64,000 bases of DNA from Dipteris shenzhenensis (Eukaryota > Polypodiophyta > Polypodiopsida > Gleicheniales), in the NCBI GenBank assembly GCA_047967505.1, contig CM106539.1; one strand, 5' to 3'. The notes beneath the pieces are model-generated. The model worked only from the letters and a program-made list of their open reading frames with translations, did no database searches and was not told where the DNA came from. How positions within the stretch are numbered: the first letter of the stretch is position 1; every line of letters begins with the position of its first letter. Shown piece after piece: positions 20,178 through 31,949 of this stretch. The translations under genes were made by a program, and so were the position numbers.

Positions 20178-22500
20178 TTGAAAGTGCTTGAAGATTTGAG
20201 GGTGATCACAACAATGGGCATGCCTTTGGATACCCCTAAGGATTACACATTGCAGCAATACATGGAGGATATAAAGCTGGAGGGGAGAAAACATATGTTT
20301 GTGGTGCTCAGATCAAAGGAAACAAAGATGAAGAGCAAGGGTGGCAAAAAAGGAGATGGACTATCTGAGTTGGACATGGCTGCCCATAGGGTGGTTTATA
20401 GGTATGTTGTCAATTCATTCAAAGGTTCATTTTTCATTTGTCTATGTTTGTGTTGTTGATTCATGTAATTACACAATCATTGATGGTTGTTCCACTTGAT
20501 TTCTTAACCTTTTGATGGTTTGGGACATCCAATTTTTTTTTGTTTCTTGGTTGATAGATATCTCTCCCACTTGGCAATAGAGAAAGGATCTCTGACATTC
20601 CAAATTTGTGCAAGAGTTGGGTGGACATTGGTCATGCCACATGCATGTATCCACCAGGCATGCACCATCTCTCTCAATGGGAATTAGCACATTGTCCCTG
20701 GTGGATAGATTTCCCTAAAGGACAAGTACTGGTGCTAGAAAGAGACTTGTACAATACTTATGCTTCACAAAAAGCCAATGAAGCAAGTAAGGACAAAGTG
20801 GAGGGAAGCTCAAGGAGAGATAAGAAAGAGAAAGAGAAACAAGAACATCCTACAGAAAAAGGTAAGGAAGATACAATATGATTGTTTGTTGATGTTGTCT
20901 TCAATTCGTTTTGACATTGCATTAATAAGTTTATGATTGTTCTCTTTCTAGATGAGGGACCATCTAGTCCTATGCAGCATGAAATGGATCACATAGAGAG
21001 TGCAAGTAAGGGTGTTGTTGTGTTTTGCATATGTAGTTGTTCCTTTAACACTAGTTTTACTTGTAATTGATTTGCTTTTGCATATAGGTGGAGAATCAAT
21101 CTCGGGACTTGTGAAGCAATACGTGTTCCATCGATCACAGTCACCTGACATTTCCTTGGCCCATGGCATCATACCTTTGTTTGCTTGCAGATTACATTGC
21201 AATGGGCAAAGACTTTGCTGACTCTAAAAGAAATGATAAGTATGCTATTTTGCATGAGTTTTTTATTACAGTGGCTAGGCGAGATCAGGACTACAAGAGG
21301 ATGGGTAAGAAGGTAAGTGGGCTTCAAATCTTATATTGCTCGATTTTCCATCTGGCTATCCACTTGATGAGAGAGGATCCACTCCTACTTGGAATGTCTT
21401 GCTCGAGGACCATGTGCAGCATGGGCTTGTAGTTGCATCAACTTCTTTGTCTGATAGTGGTTGGTTGGCATGCATATGTCCATTGGCAGGTAAGGCACAA
21501 TACCACAATTGACATTTCACATTTTGTGTTTCCATTCTACTAGTTTTAAATAAAATTTATTGCTTGTAGGACAATGTATTGGTTGGATGGAACGGTTTGC
21601 ATATGTCCAGGGTTTGGAGGTTGTCAGACGTGTGATCATTCATGACAAGTTTCCATATGGATTTTGTAGAGAACATGATAAAAGTGTTAAGGTAAGCTAC
21701 CATTCCATGCATTCTATGTTTTCATTCCATGATAAAAGTGTCTTTGACAAATGTCTCCTCGTTAGTCCTATGCATGCTATGTTTGCCATCTTTCATGCTA
21801 TAATGCTTGCTAGTTGAAGTCAATATACTATACATGTTTTTCTCCATGTGGTTTCCAAATGCAATCTTCAGTATTAGCTCTAATACATAGAGCAAAGAAG
21901 AATCCAACAGTTTTTTGGGAGGAGAGTTTTCCACTTTTCCAACAGCTTTTGATTGATCCATGTGAAGATGTCTAGACTCATTACATACCTCCCTCTGCAA
22001 GGACAATCGTGCCCATGTCTTCTTAGCTAGCACGAGGTGGACTAGAGAGGAGTAGTTTTTTTGTAGGTTGCATTATGTCTCTTCTCTGTGTTCCTGGAGG
22101 GCTGGTTCTAGAGATGGGTTGTGGTACAGCCCCTCTTATGCGTGCTTGTCAGGCCATTGGTAGGCCTTGTTTTTCATTTGATTCAGACAACAATATTGTG
22201 GCTAGCATTGTTGAGCCACTTGTGGCAGATCATTCTAGAAAACGGTCAGCAAGTCAGAGCATGATGGAGAGGGGGAAGAAGAGAGAGTGGAACCTGTCAC
22301 AAACCCCTTTGATGAGTAGTATGCTACTGGCCCTGAGTTTTTTAATTATATATTTTGCATGCTAAAATTGAGGACTTTGAAAGTGTTATTTAGCATCTTT
22401 ATAATATGGTAGATAGTGAACATTTACGAGTGCCTTTGGATCAAGAAAATTCAAATTTTGATGCTTTGGATAGTGTTTGTAAGGCCTTGATCTAGCAATT
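20178..22500 (+). pseudogene. DNA methyltransferase-like gene with introns, frame-broken
   Basis: Exon-like blocks: LDMAAHRVVYRYLSHLAIEK; SWVDIGHATCMYPPGMHHLS; a Lys/Glu linker; LLADYIAMGKDF...; NLILLDFPSGYPLDERGS; GQCIGWMERFAYVQGLEVVR; and PGGLVLEMGCGTAPLMRACQ AIGRPCFSFDSDN. A 'LILLD-P' block before a C-terminal 'VLE.GCGT...ACQ..GR.....D' block is the circularly permuted order of beta-class N6-adenine/N4-cytosine DNA methyltransferases (motif IV before motif I). The motif IV DPPY is DFPS here, so activity is doubtful. GT-AG introns are visible, e.g. 21491-21569 and 20862-20951, so this is not a retrocopy. At least three frame changes (about 20588, 21150, 21315) break it. Confidence 0.5.
21491..21569 (+). 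other. 79-bp GT-AG intron in the methyltransferase-like gene
   Basis: Donor G/GTAAGG and acceptor TTGTAG/G. Splicing joins ICPLA to GQCIGWMERF in frame. It supports a plant-type spliced gene. Confidence 0.6.
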
Positions 22501-23026
22501 GATTTTTTCTACTTTTTGTTGGTAGCGAATTGTCTTTTGTATAATACATAAGGATGGCAAGTTCTTCTTATTGGAAATTATTTTCATTGTTCCACTTTGA
22601 CTTACTTTCTTTGAAATGTATGTTTTGTTGTAGTTTTTTGCATGCTATGCAGAAAAAATGGCAAGATTCATGATAGCTAACAAGAGATATGATGAGTGCA
22701 AATTAGATAAACCACATGCGCGCAACTACTTTCTTGATCATGAATGTCAGGGGGATTAGAACGTGGTTTAAAACACCATTTTGTTCATAGACTGATAATT
22801 GTTGTGGTGAACCATGGACACATTTGGAAAGTTTTGGTCTAGTGCATTTTGCGAGTGAAGTGGTATTTCAACAGTCATTTATGTTATGAGTTTGGTAATT
22901 AGTTTATGTTCTTCAAGTGAAAGATAGGCTGGATTGTAAGTCTGATTATTGGTATGCTTATTATGACAACATCTTGCTATGGTAAGCTTGGTTTCAAATT
23001 TGTTCTCATCAGAGGAATTGTAAAAA
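22500..23026. other. E1 right interior, no clear gene
   Basis: AT-rich. A short plus frame near 22640-22757 (AEKMARFMIANKRYDE) may be a last degraded piece of the methyltransferase-like gene; otherwise nothing is seen before the terminal repeat. Confidence 0.4.
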
Positions 23027-23084
23027 ACCTCGCTTGCTTCATTGGGCCTGCTTGCTTTATCTCGCTCGCTCTATTGACTACCTC
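23027..23084 (-). repeat. E1 right terminal inverted repeat (B-type end)
   Basis: Read inward on the minus strand it begins GAGGTAGTCAATAGAGCGAG and continues with AGCAAGCAGGCCCAATGAAG. It matches the left end of E2 (25712 onward) at about 60 of 72 positions. It ends CCTC at 23084, directly before the duplicated TTGCTAGGT. Confidence 0.85.
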
Positions 23085-23093
23085 TTGCTAGGT
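23085..23093. repeat. E1 right target-site duplication
   Basis: TTGCTAGGT, identical to 3392-3400. Confidence 0.8.
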
Positions 23094-23302
23094 GGGTGTC
23101 ATCGTTGTGGTGCGAGCAAGGCATTGGTGCTGCTAGGTGAGCATTGCCACCATAGACGAGGCATTAGCAACACAGGCTAGTGCCTCCGCTATACTAGGTA
23201 GGCATTTCTACCACCACTAGGTAGGTGGTGCAAGTGCGCCAGCGTGGTAGCTTCTAAGTAGGAGGCTTGTGAGAGGTTGAGGGGGTGGGTTAATGAGAGG
23301 CG

Positions 23303-23304
<2 letters not shown>

Positions 23305-23359
<55 letters not shown>

Positions 23360-23775
23360 TGTGTGTGTGAGTGAGTGAGGGGGTGGTTGGCGAGGGGGGG
23401 TGGAGGTGGTGGTGGTGGGGGGGTGGGTGGTGGAAGGGGGGGGGTTAGGTGGTGGTGGTGGAGAGGGGAGGGGCTGGGGGGGTGGTGGAGGAAGGGGGGG
23501 GGAATGGGGGTATTAGGGGAGGGGGGAGAGGGGGGGGGAGGGGGTGGTGGTAGTGGAGGGGGGTGGTGGTGGTGGTGGTGGTGGAGCTAGAGAGGGGGGG
23601 AGGGGGGGTGGAGCGAGGAGTGAAGGGCAAGGGGTTTTGATGGAATACTTGATGGAATTTGAAAGGGAGGAGGAGATGATCACCTACAACACTCTTCCAA
23701 ATCTTTGTCGATGGGTGGGAGGGTGGTGGTGGTGGAGGGGGTTGGGGGTGGAGGGTGTCATAGGGGGTAAGATTC
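23305..23775. repeat. GT/GA microsatellite and GGT/poly-G tract
   Basis: A (TG)n run, then (AG)n, then 400 bp of GGT, GGGGGG and GGA words. Glycine/tryptophan or proline 'proteins' read from it are artefacts of composition. G-quadruplex formation would be possible. Confidence 0.85.
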
Positions 23776-24235
23776 ACTCTCCTTTTTTTAATAAAAAATG
23801 CCTACCCCTACCCCGTGTGTTGGCCTAACTTTGATCTTCAAGATCTTAATACCCTCTTCTTGTTTTCCTTTTCACGAGACCCTTCTTCCTTTCATGGGCA
23901 AAAGGTTAAGATCGAGGGACCATTGCGAAGTCCGGTGTAGAACCTCCCCTCGACTCCTCAGCCTTTTAGAACTTCGCCCTCAAAATTCCTAAGGCACGAA
24001 TCTAACCGGACTAACCTCTAATTGAATGGCTAACTAGACAGTCACTTAATTGGACCATTGGACTAGTCGCCTTGCAAACCATAGGCTCACCTAGTAATCA
24101 CTAACTAAAATATCTCCCAACACTGTGGATTTTTTGCCATGCATTGCATATGCTTCAAATTTTCCACTATATAGGGATCTTGCCTGCAATCCGCTCATCC
24201 TCGCACTTAGAAACCTTACCATTGAGACTCTCACA

Positions 24236-24410
24236 ACTTGATCCTTATAGGGGTGACTTGGAGGTGAACATGGGTGACAGAGAGGTGAACATGGGGAGCT
24301 GACATAGAAGTGAACATGGAGTGAACAGGGGTGACTTTTAGGTGAACATGGGTGACCTAGAGGTGAACATGGGTGACAGAGGTTCAACCTGAGTGACAGG
24401 GGTGAAGAGG
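24236..24410. repeat. minisatellite, GGTGAACATGGGTGACA type
   Basis: About eight imperfect units of 'GAGGTGAACATGGGTGAC' over 170 bp, just downstream of the G2 integrase end. It may lie in the G2 3' LTR; no LTR boundary was found. Confidence 0.75.
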
Positions 24411-24630
24411 GATTAAGGAGAAGTGTGTGCAGGGAAGGCAAGGGCTGTTTTTGTCTTGCCAGAGAAGGAGAAACTCAATTTTTATTGATCTCCCACCAAA
24501 GAGTACAACTGGGCAGAGAGTAGAAGCTTGACAGGGTTAGGAAAGGGAATACATTGTTGTTGTTTTTTTTTTTTTGAATAAATAAAAATTTAACTAATAG
24601 GAATGGAAATCCTTATCCAAAGAGAGAGAG

Positions 24631-24813
24631 TCAATGTGGATAATACTTCTTTACCCATGAGCCATTTACAGGTGCTGGTAACTTCTTGCCCTCCAAGGTG
24701 GCCAAATAAACCCCTCCACTGGGAATAATCCTTGTGATAAAGAAGGGCCCTGTCCAGCCACTGACAAATTTGGGTTTATGCTTTAGGAACTTACTGGAAT
24801 ATAACAAGACCAA
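24631..24813 (-). pseudogene. integrase C-terminus (G2)
   Basis: Sixty residues with KPKFVSGWTGPFFITRIIPS and NGSWVKKYYP, the closing pattern of integrases in Athila/Tat-type gypsy elements. It is separated from the core by a frame break at about 24830. Confidence 0.75.
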
Positions 24814-24864
24814 GCTACCAACTTGGAATTCCCTCTTCCTAAGATTTCTCTCATGCCATGCTTT

Positions 24865-25590
24865 CTACCTTCTTTGCCAAACTTCTTGAGCAAGGATCGC
24901 TTCACGACGATGTTCATCCAAGGCTTCAAGATCCCATAATCTCTCAAGTGTGCATGCCTCCAAGTTATCATCCATCTCTGCCATGACCCTAGTGGTCTTC
25001 ATGTGGAACTCATAGGGCATAACCGCCTCCAAACCGTAAACTAGCTGGAATGGTGAATATCTAGTGCTAGCCTTGTATGTTGTTCCGTAAGCAAAAAGAG
25101 CAGCTGGTAGTAGAATATCCCAATCTACCAAGGAATGAAGGCATAACCAAGCCACAATATGAGACATGGTCCGATTGGAGCTCTCAGTCAAACCATTGGC
25201 TCGAGGGTAGTTTGAACTAGAGGTCTTATGAACAATTTGCAGTTGGGTGACGAGGTCAGTAATGACATCATTGAGAAAGTGGGTACATCTATCACTCATC
25301 AATTCCACAGGACATCCAAACCTAGAAATGATTTGATCATACAAGAATGAGGCCACAACTTGAGCAGTGCAGGTCTTCGCTGCCTTAGCCTCCACCCATT
25401 TAGTGCCATAATCAGTAGCAATCAGAGCATACTTGTTCCCTCTTCGAGTTGTAGGAGAGATGGGTCCAACAAAATCCAATCCCCATCTATTTTTGTGGTA
25501 CAGGGCTGGATGGCTAAAGGGGAAGGTACTCCCATCGGGTAGGCTTCGGCCCCCCTCTTTGACATGAGTTGCAGCGGCGCACATAAGCAT
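24865..25590 (-). pseudogene. integrase core (G2)
   Basis: The catalytic core has Asp in RWGLDFVGPI, Asp in ELMSDRCTHF and Glu in RANGLTESSN. The second block is normally SDRGTHF; Gly to Cys is an unusual change. LVYGLEAVMPYE follows, as in Athila/Tat-like integrases. The zinc-binding part is in the neighbouring frame (25514-25711: GGHMAPD...CNSCQ), separated by a frameshift. Confidence 0.85.
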
Positions 25591-25711
25591 AGCAGTCTTG
25601 GAATAGCTTTGGCCACCACAACCCAGAGCGCATTATCTTTCTAACAGTGGCATCTGGTGCCATATGACCTCCCCCCATTCCGAGCCTCTTGAAGGATGGC
25701 TTGTGTTTCAT
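25514..25711 (-). pseudogene. integrase zinc-binding N-terminus (G2), cut by E2
   Basis: Contains GGHMAPDATVRKIM, GLWWPKLFQDCYAY and RRCNSCQRG, i.e. the second His and the two Cys of the HHCC motif. The upstream part with the first His lies beyond E2 at 38434-38460. Confidence 0.8.
25703..25711. repeat. E2 left target-site duplication
   Basis: GTGTTTCAT, repeated at 38425-38433. The next four bases GAGG also match the right flank, so the apparent duplication could be read as up to 13 bp. A 9-bp reading gives E2 the same GAGG...CCTC ends as E1. Confidence 0.85.
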
Positions 25712-25784
25712 GAGGCAGTCGATAGAGCGAGGGAGGAAAAGCGAGCGGGCCCAAAAAAGCGAGCGAGCTTTTCTACAATTTCCT
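25712..25784 (+). repeat. E2 left terminal inverted repeat (B-type end)
   Basis: Contains AGCGAG or AGCGAGC motifs four to five times (GAGCGAGGGAGG, AAGCGAGCGGGCCC, AAGCGAGCGAGC). It closely matches the right end of E1. Confidence 0.85.
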
Positions 25785-26345
25785 TATCGAGGTATTCGAC
25801 ATAGCTTTGTGGAAACCACTATTTGGGAAGATTCTCGAAAATAAAACTTATGTTACTATGTGTAACTATACCAATATTGCGAATTATAGTCTACCTTAAC
25901 TTCCAATTGGAGCCATACTCACATTATGCAACAATAATATGTGGGTTTGAAAGAAACCGAATTTTCACTCCAAAGCGGATTCCATTACTGATACAACAAA
26001 TCTTTTGCATTTGAAATGGGTCTTATTATCAAACTCCTTCAATAATCAAAACAAATGTGTTGCTTGATATGTTGAACTTAGTAATGTAAACATCACTTCA
26101 CCCATATGCAGGGAAAAAAAACTGTCTGTAGACTTCATAGCATGGGATTGCATCAACACTTATAACATTCAAAATGGTTCTTCTTATTAAAAGTGTTATC
26201 AACCATGAAAGTTCACCCGTATGTTGAAAAACCCAAGTGTCATTTATGACATTCAAAATTGTTCTTGCAACCATCCTGTAGTTCCTAGAGATTTTGCCCA
26301 TACTTCCAACCCCTTCCCTTCAACCACTAAGAGGTATCTAATAGT
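25785..26345. other. E2 interior, no gene seen
   Basis: AT-rich. A partly repeated phrase (AACATTCAAAATGGTTCTT / GACATTCAAAATTGTTCTT) occurs near 26164 and 26249. No coding frame with a motif. Confidence 0.5.
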
Positions 26346-26349
26346 TTTA

Positions 26350-26705
26350 TAGAACACTTGAGATATCATCACCTCCTAATACAAAACCATTATTACTATT
26401 TGTAGAACACTTGAGATATCATCACCTCTTAATACAAGACCATTCTTACTATTTGTAGAACACTTGAGATATCATCACTCCTTCCCTTCAGCCACTAAGA
26501 GGTACCTAATACTTTTGTAGAACACTTGAACCATTCTTACTATTTGTAGAACACTTGAGATATCATCACCTTTTAATACAAAACCATTCTTACGGTTTGT
26601 ATAACACTTGAGATATCATCACCTCTTAATATAAGACCATTCTTAGTATTTGTAGATCACTTTAGATATCATCGCCTCTTAATACAAGACCATTCTTACT
26701 ATTTG
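26350..26705. repeat. tandem repeat, about 54-bp unit, 6-7 copies
   Basis: The unit is TAGAACACTTGAGATATCAT CACCTCTTAATACAAGACCATTC TTACTATTTG, imperfectly repeated. A longer phrase (CCTTCCCTTC..CCACTAAGAGGTA) appears at 26312 and 26471, giving a higher-order duplication. Confidence 0.85.
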
Positions 26706-26757
26706 AGAGATTAATGGATTAAAGGTTTGAAGCTCATAGGAGACGAAGGAAGAGAAA

Positions 26758-26930
26758 GTCAGTTTCAACATGAGGACAATAAAACTAATTGGAATATTTT
26801 GACTTATGTATTATACCTTTTTGAAGACTATGAATTTAAGTCAGTTTCAACATTAGGATGATAAAACTAATTAGAATATTTTGACTTATGTATTATACAT
26901 TTTTGAAGACTATGAATTTTAATGAGGAGA
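26758..26930. repeat. direct duplication, about 80-bp unit
   Basis: AGTCAGTTTCAACAT.AGGA..ATAAAACTAATT.GAATATTTTGACTTATGTATTATA occurs twice in tandem. Confidence 0.8.
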
Positions 26931-28913
26931 GGCACACACACTACTCAGTAAATACACTAGTACTACTACTAGCCTATGACTATTAAGCCTAGTAGCACCA
27001 GTGTGATTTTGAGCCTTGTATCAACCTTTTGATAATTTTCTTTCATCATTAGTGCAATAGAAATTATTCCTTCTATCAGAAGAATCTTGCCAAATTTATT
27101 CAAAGTGATGATTTTGTAGTCTACATCCACTATCCTCTGACTCTCAAAAATATATTAAATGTGAGCACCCATTTATCTTGTATGATCAACCCTAGACTAT
27201 GCTGCGATAGGACATTACTAGAACAAAAAAAATATGAATTGATATGGCGATGTTCGGTGTGAAATAACCAAATTAAGGATTTAATAAGAAAGAAAACAAT
27301 CAGAATCAATAGGCTATTCAATGGCTCAAATCTGCACAGAAATTATAATGTGCCTCCCATCTCTTATGCATTCCAGCTCCTCATGTTTGACAAGAATGCA
27401 AACAATAATGAAATCACATTATCTTTAGTTTCAAAGTAATCAAAGCACCAAAAATAAATGCAAACATATTGGATGAGGAATAAATAGGTATAGATATAGA
27501 TAGAGCTATATATATGCATTCATAGATATAATGATGATTAAAGTTGGATGGTCGTAATAATATTATGTGTACTATCATTGGGATTAGGACTACTATTGGT
27601 AATATTGTATGTAGTAGTAGGAGAACTACCATTAAGGAACACTCAAATAAAATTACTAATGGTGGTGATAAAACTACCACTAGTAGTTTGGTAATTACCC
27701 CTAACATCTACAACAAATATTTGATGGGTAGCTAGTATTAGGTCGAAAGGCCCCAATTGTGCTATAATAATGGACCAAAAAAGGGAGTGCTATAGCATCA
27801 CCTAAGGGTCACTTTTTATCCATGAAAAAAACAAGTCGGTGCAACCTAGGTCATACAGATCTAGGTCATGTGGAGTGGTTCGCGTCTCTTTCCTTGACAA
27901 AAAAGTTACACTACCTTTGATAGTAACTACAAAGATTGCTGCCATAGTGCCGTAGAGTAGCCCCTAGGTTGCACCATCATCCTTTTTTGCTTTTGAGCCA
28001 TTAAGTTTGATCCACTGATTTTATGTAGAATTATTCTACTATATGTTCACATGTCCTTAATAGGATCTTGATATAATCCCTTCCATTGTAAGTTCTTTTA
28101 CTTTAAGTTCCACATATCCTTAACAAACCACTAGGCTTCAACATAGATTCATTCTTATGTTTCAAGCCTCAAAATCAAACACCCTTGTAAAAGGGATAAT
28201 GTATTAAAGCTACATTCAATCCATCAAATCTTTGAATAACAGTTCTATTGAAAATTCATGTATCATCAATAGGATTTCATCCATTATATGCTCATTTGTC
28301 TTTAATAGTATGTCTAAAAATTCATGTATCTTCAATATTATTTCTCTCATGTGTTCCAATATCTTCAAAAAAATACCTTTATTTATGTCCAAACTTGAGC
28401 ATTGATTTGTATTTATCAAACACAATTTCACTCCACCTATTCTTTAGAATGAAATTTTTTCACCAAAAGTGGGCCAAATGTAAGGTCTTTTCACATATTC
28501 TTAAGAATGAAAATTTTGGCCTTATGTTGGCAAGTCTATGGAATGAGGGTAAGGCCAAAGTCTCTGGTACGGTGCATTAGGTCTTGATTAATTCTTCTTT
28601 AGGCTTGAATATTTAATGCATTAACTTCACGACTATTATTTATGCTTGAACTTGTATGTATTAATTTCATGACTTAGGATTTTATGAAGTTATATCTAAC
28701 ATGTCCCAAATTTAATGGAAATTAATATCCTACATAACACAACAAAGTATCATCATATCCCTTCCCAAAATCAATGCTACCTAGCAACTCTCCTAGCATT
28801 TTCACTGCCTTGCATTTGAGTTAGCTATGATGAAGAATGTTGCCTACCTTTGGAACCTCTTAGAGTTACCGTTAGCATGATCTAATTTCATGTACCCCAA
28901 AACTTGAGACTTG
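26931..28913. other. E2 interior, AT-rich, no gene seen
   Basis: About 2 kb. It includes ACTACTA/GTAGTAG-type words (27530-27700) and short frames without motifs. Nothing is supportable as a gene. Confidence 0.5.
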
Positions 28914-29400
28914 GAGATTCCCATATCACACCAGCGGTAGCTATCTTGTCCACTCTCAATGCCAGTAAGAGCTAGGCCCCATAGACCCGTAAAAGAAGTC
29001 TTTTTGGAGGTTCAATTTTTTCCCTCCGTCTTCTGCAGGCCCCATGATAAAATAGGATATATTCATCACCCTACATTTAATGCAAGAATTGACACAACTT
29101 TTTTGGACTTGACTATGTAGTTTACATCTCAAACTTGGTGCTAAAATTGCAGACTGGGAGATTCCCATATCACACCAACGGTAGATGTCTTGTCCACTCT
29201 CAACACTAGTAAGAGCCGGTCCCCATAGACCGGTAAAAGAAGTCTTTTTGGAGGTTCAATTTTTTGCCTCCATCTTCTCCGGCCCCATGACAGAATAGGA
29301 TATATTCACCACCCTACATTTAATGCAAGAATTGACAACTTTTTTTCGACATGACTATGCAGCTTACATCCCAAAATTGGTGCTAAAATTGCATACCAGA
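28914..29400. repeat. two tandem copies of a 244-bp unit
   Basis: Copies begin at 28914 and 29158 with GAGATTCCCATATCACACCA and continue in parallel (GTCCACTCTCAA, AAGAAGTCTTTTTGGAGGTT CAATTTTTT, ACATTTAATGCAAGAATTGA). The copies are highly similar. Confidence 0.85.
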
Positions 29401-29783
29401 CATCTCCATTTGCTAGGGGGGTGTCCCTAGCAACCCCTTGGACTTGCTCTATTTGTCTAGTTGTGTCTCTCCACAAAAATCGGAGTGGGGCCTATTTTCC
29501 CCATCTAGTAAAACTATATGCATCAATATGTATGTATGTATGTATGTATGTATGCATGCATGCATGCATCCATGTATGTATGTACACACACACACACATA
29601 TATGTATGCATACCCCCTGAAAATCAAGACCCCCATTGCAAAGAAAGGTAAAGAACACAAGTGCTTGTTCTTATGCTCATGAGACAACAAAATGCATGAC
29701 ATGGGAAACCAATGGGGTCTTACTTTTGATGTTTGTATGTATGTATGTATGTATATATATGCATGTACATACATACATACATC

Positions 29784-29842
<59 letters not shown>

Positions 29843-29859
29843 ATGTTGATGCATATATG

Positions 29860-30305
29860 TATATATTGATGCATACAATTTTGATATATGGAGAAAATTG
29901 ACATGAAAATCATCTAAATTGGCTCTTGCCGTTTGATTTGATATATGACATGACCCCATTTGAATTTGTAAGTCCAAAGATACGAGGTCCTACTTTTAGG
30001 GCCTAAATGCTTGAAATAGGCAGCGCGTTAACGTGCTGCCTATTTCATGCATTTAGGCCTCAAAAGTAGGACCCCATTGGCAACACAATGGGGTCCTTCT
30101 TTTGAGGCCTAAATGCATGAAATAGGGAGTGCATTAATGCGCTGCCTATTTTAGGCATTTAGGCCCTAAAAGTAGCACCCTGCATATTTGGACTTGCATA
30201 TCCGAATGGGGTCATGTCATATATCAAATCGAATGGCAAGGTCCAATTTAGATGGTTTTCATGTCCATTTTCTCCATCGACTAAAACTATATTCATCAAA
30301 TAATG
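29860..30305. repeat. unit-scale palindrome, unit 1 of the satellite
   Basis: Arms of about 200 bp around a short GGCAACAC spacer. Each arm contains its own core palindrome (30019-30040 and 30125-30146), so it is a palindrome made of palindromes. Equivalent centres fall at about 30768, 31454, 32164, 32875 and 33587. Confidence 0.85.
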
Positions 30306-30495
30306 GTGTTTATCAATTTTTGGCATACCTCCCCCAAAATCAAGACCCCCATTGCAAAGAAAGGTAAGGAACACAAGTGCTTGTCCTTATGCTCATGAGA
30401 CAACAAAATGCATGACATGGGAAACCAATGGGGTCCTAATTTTTATGTATGTATGTATGTATGTATGTATATGCATGTACATACATACATACATC

Positions 30496-30528
<33 letters not shown>

Positions 30529-30703
30529 ATGTTGATGCATATATGTATATATTGATGCATACAATTTTGATAAATGGAGAAAATGGACATGAAAATAATC
30601 TAAACTGGCTCTTGCTGTTTGATTTGATATATAACATGACCCCATTTGGATTAGTAAGTCCAAAGATACGGGGTCCTACTTTTAGGGCCTGAATGCCTGA
30701 AAT

Positions 30704-30725
30704 AGGCAGCGCGTTAACGCGCTGC
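30704..30725. repeat. perfect core palindrome, satellite unit 2
   Basis: The inner 20 bp read GCAGCGCGTTAACGCGCTGC, fully self-complementary. This is the cleanest example of the core found throughout E1 and E2. Confidence 0.9.
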
Positions 30726-31180
30726 CTATTTCATGCATTTAGGCCTCAAAAGTAGGACCCCATTGGCAACACAATGGGGTCCTACTTTTGAGGCCTAAAT
30801 GCATGAAATAGGGAGCGCGTTAACGCGCTGCCTATTTTAGGCATTCAGGCCCTAAAAGTAGTACCCCGTATCTTTGGACTTGCATATCCAAATGGGGTCA
30901 TGTCATATATCAAATCGAACGGCAAGATCCAATTTAGATGGTTTGCATGTCCATTTTCTCCATCAACTAAAAAGATATTCATCAAATAATGTTATTGATC
31001 AATTTTTGGCATACCCCCCCAAAATCAAGACCCCCATTGCAAAGAAAGGTAAAGAACACAAGTGCTTGTTCTTATGCTCATGAGACAACAAAATGCATGA
31101 CATGGGAAACCAATGGGGTCTTACTTTTGATGTTTGTATGTATGTATGTATATATATGCATGTACGTACATACATACATC

Positions 31181-31213
<33 letters not shown>

Positions 31214-31862
31214 ATGTTGATGCATATATGTATATATTGATGCATACAATTTTGATATATGGAGAAAATGGACATGAAAATCATCTAAAATGGCTCTTGC
31301 CGTTTGATTTGATATATAACATGACCCCATTTGGATTTGTAAGTCCAAAGATACGGGGTCTTACTTTTAGGACCTGAGTGCCTGAAATCGGCAGCGCGTT
31401 AACGCGCTGCCTATTTCATGCATTTAGGCCTCAAAAGTAGGACTCCATTGGCAACACAATGGGGTCCTACTTTTGAGGCCTAAATGCATGAAATAGGGAG
31501 CGCGTTAACACGCTGCCTATTTTAGGCATTCAGGCCCTAAAAGTAGTACCCCGTATCTTTGGACTTGCATATCCAAATGGGGTCATGTCATACATCAAAA
31601 TCGAACGGCAAGATCCATTTTAGATGGTTTTGAAGTCCATTTTCTCCATCAACTAAAACTATATTCATCAAATAATGTTATTGATCAATTTTTGGCATAC
31701 CCTCCCAAAATCAAGACCCCCATTGCAAAGAAAGGTAAAGAACACAAGTGCTTGTTCTTATGCTCATGAGACAACAAAATGCATGACATGGGAAACCAAT
31801 GGGGTCTTACTTTTGATGTTTGTATGTATGTATGTATATGCATGTACGTACATACATACATC

Positions 31863-31901
<39 letters not shown>

Positions 31902-31908
31902 ATGTTGA

Positions 31909-31949
<41 letters not shown>

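Larger units (their letters stand above)
3401..23084 (+). mobile_element. E1: giant MULE-like TIR element (19.7 kb)
   Basis: The left end at 3401 reads GAGGATTACCAAAAAGCGAG. The right end, read inwards from 23084 on the minus strand, starts GAGGTAGTCAATAGAGCGAG. Both carry repeated AGCGAGC/AGCAAGC motifs. The 9 bp TTGCTAGGT sit directly outside both ends (3392-3400 and 23085-23093), a target duplication of the length expected for Mutator-superfamily elements. E2 has the same two end types in the opposite orientation. Inside are a DDE transposase, ParB-like, methyltransferase-like and PIF1-like sequences, captured host DNA and nested retroelements. The transposase has several stops and frameshifts, so this copy is probably no longer autonomous. 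Strand is set by the transposase frame. Confidence 0.8.

Noticed and set aside
23375-23777. Gly/Trp-rich and Pro/Thr-rich open frames
   Set aside because: These are pure composition artefacts of a GGT/GGGG tract, open in several frames on both strands.
25703-25715. 13-bp target duplication for E2
   Set aside because: The match to the right flank runs to 13 bp, but the last four (GAGG) coincide with the element terminus shared with E1. A 9-bp duplication is consistent across both elements.
29860-30305. microRNA precursor
   Set aside because: The arms are far longer and more perfect than a typical precursor, and the hairpin is tandemly repeated. Small-RNA production is possible but cannot be claimed.
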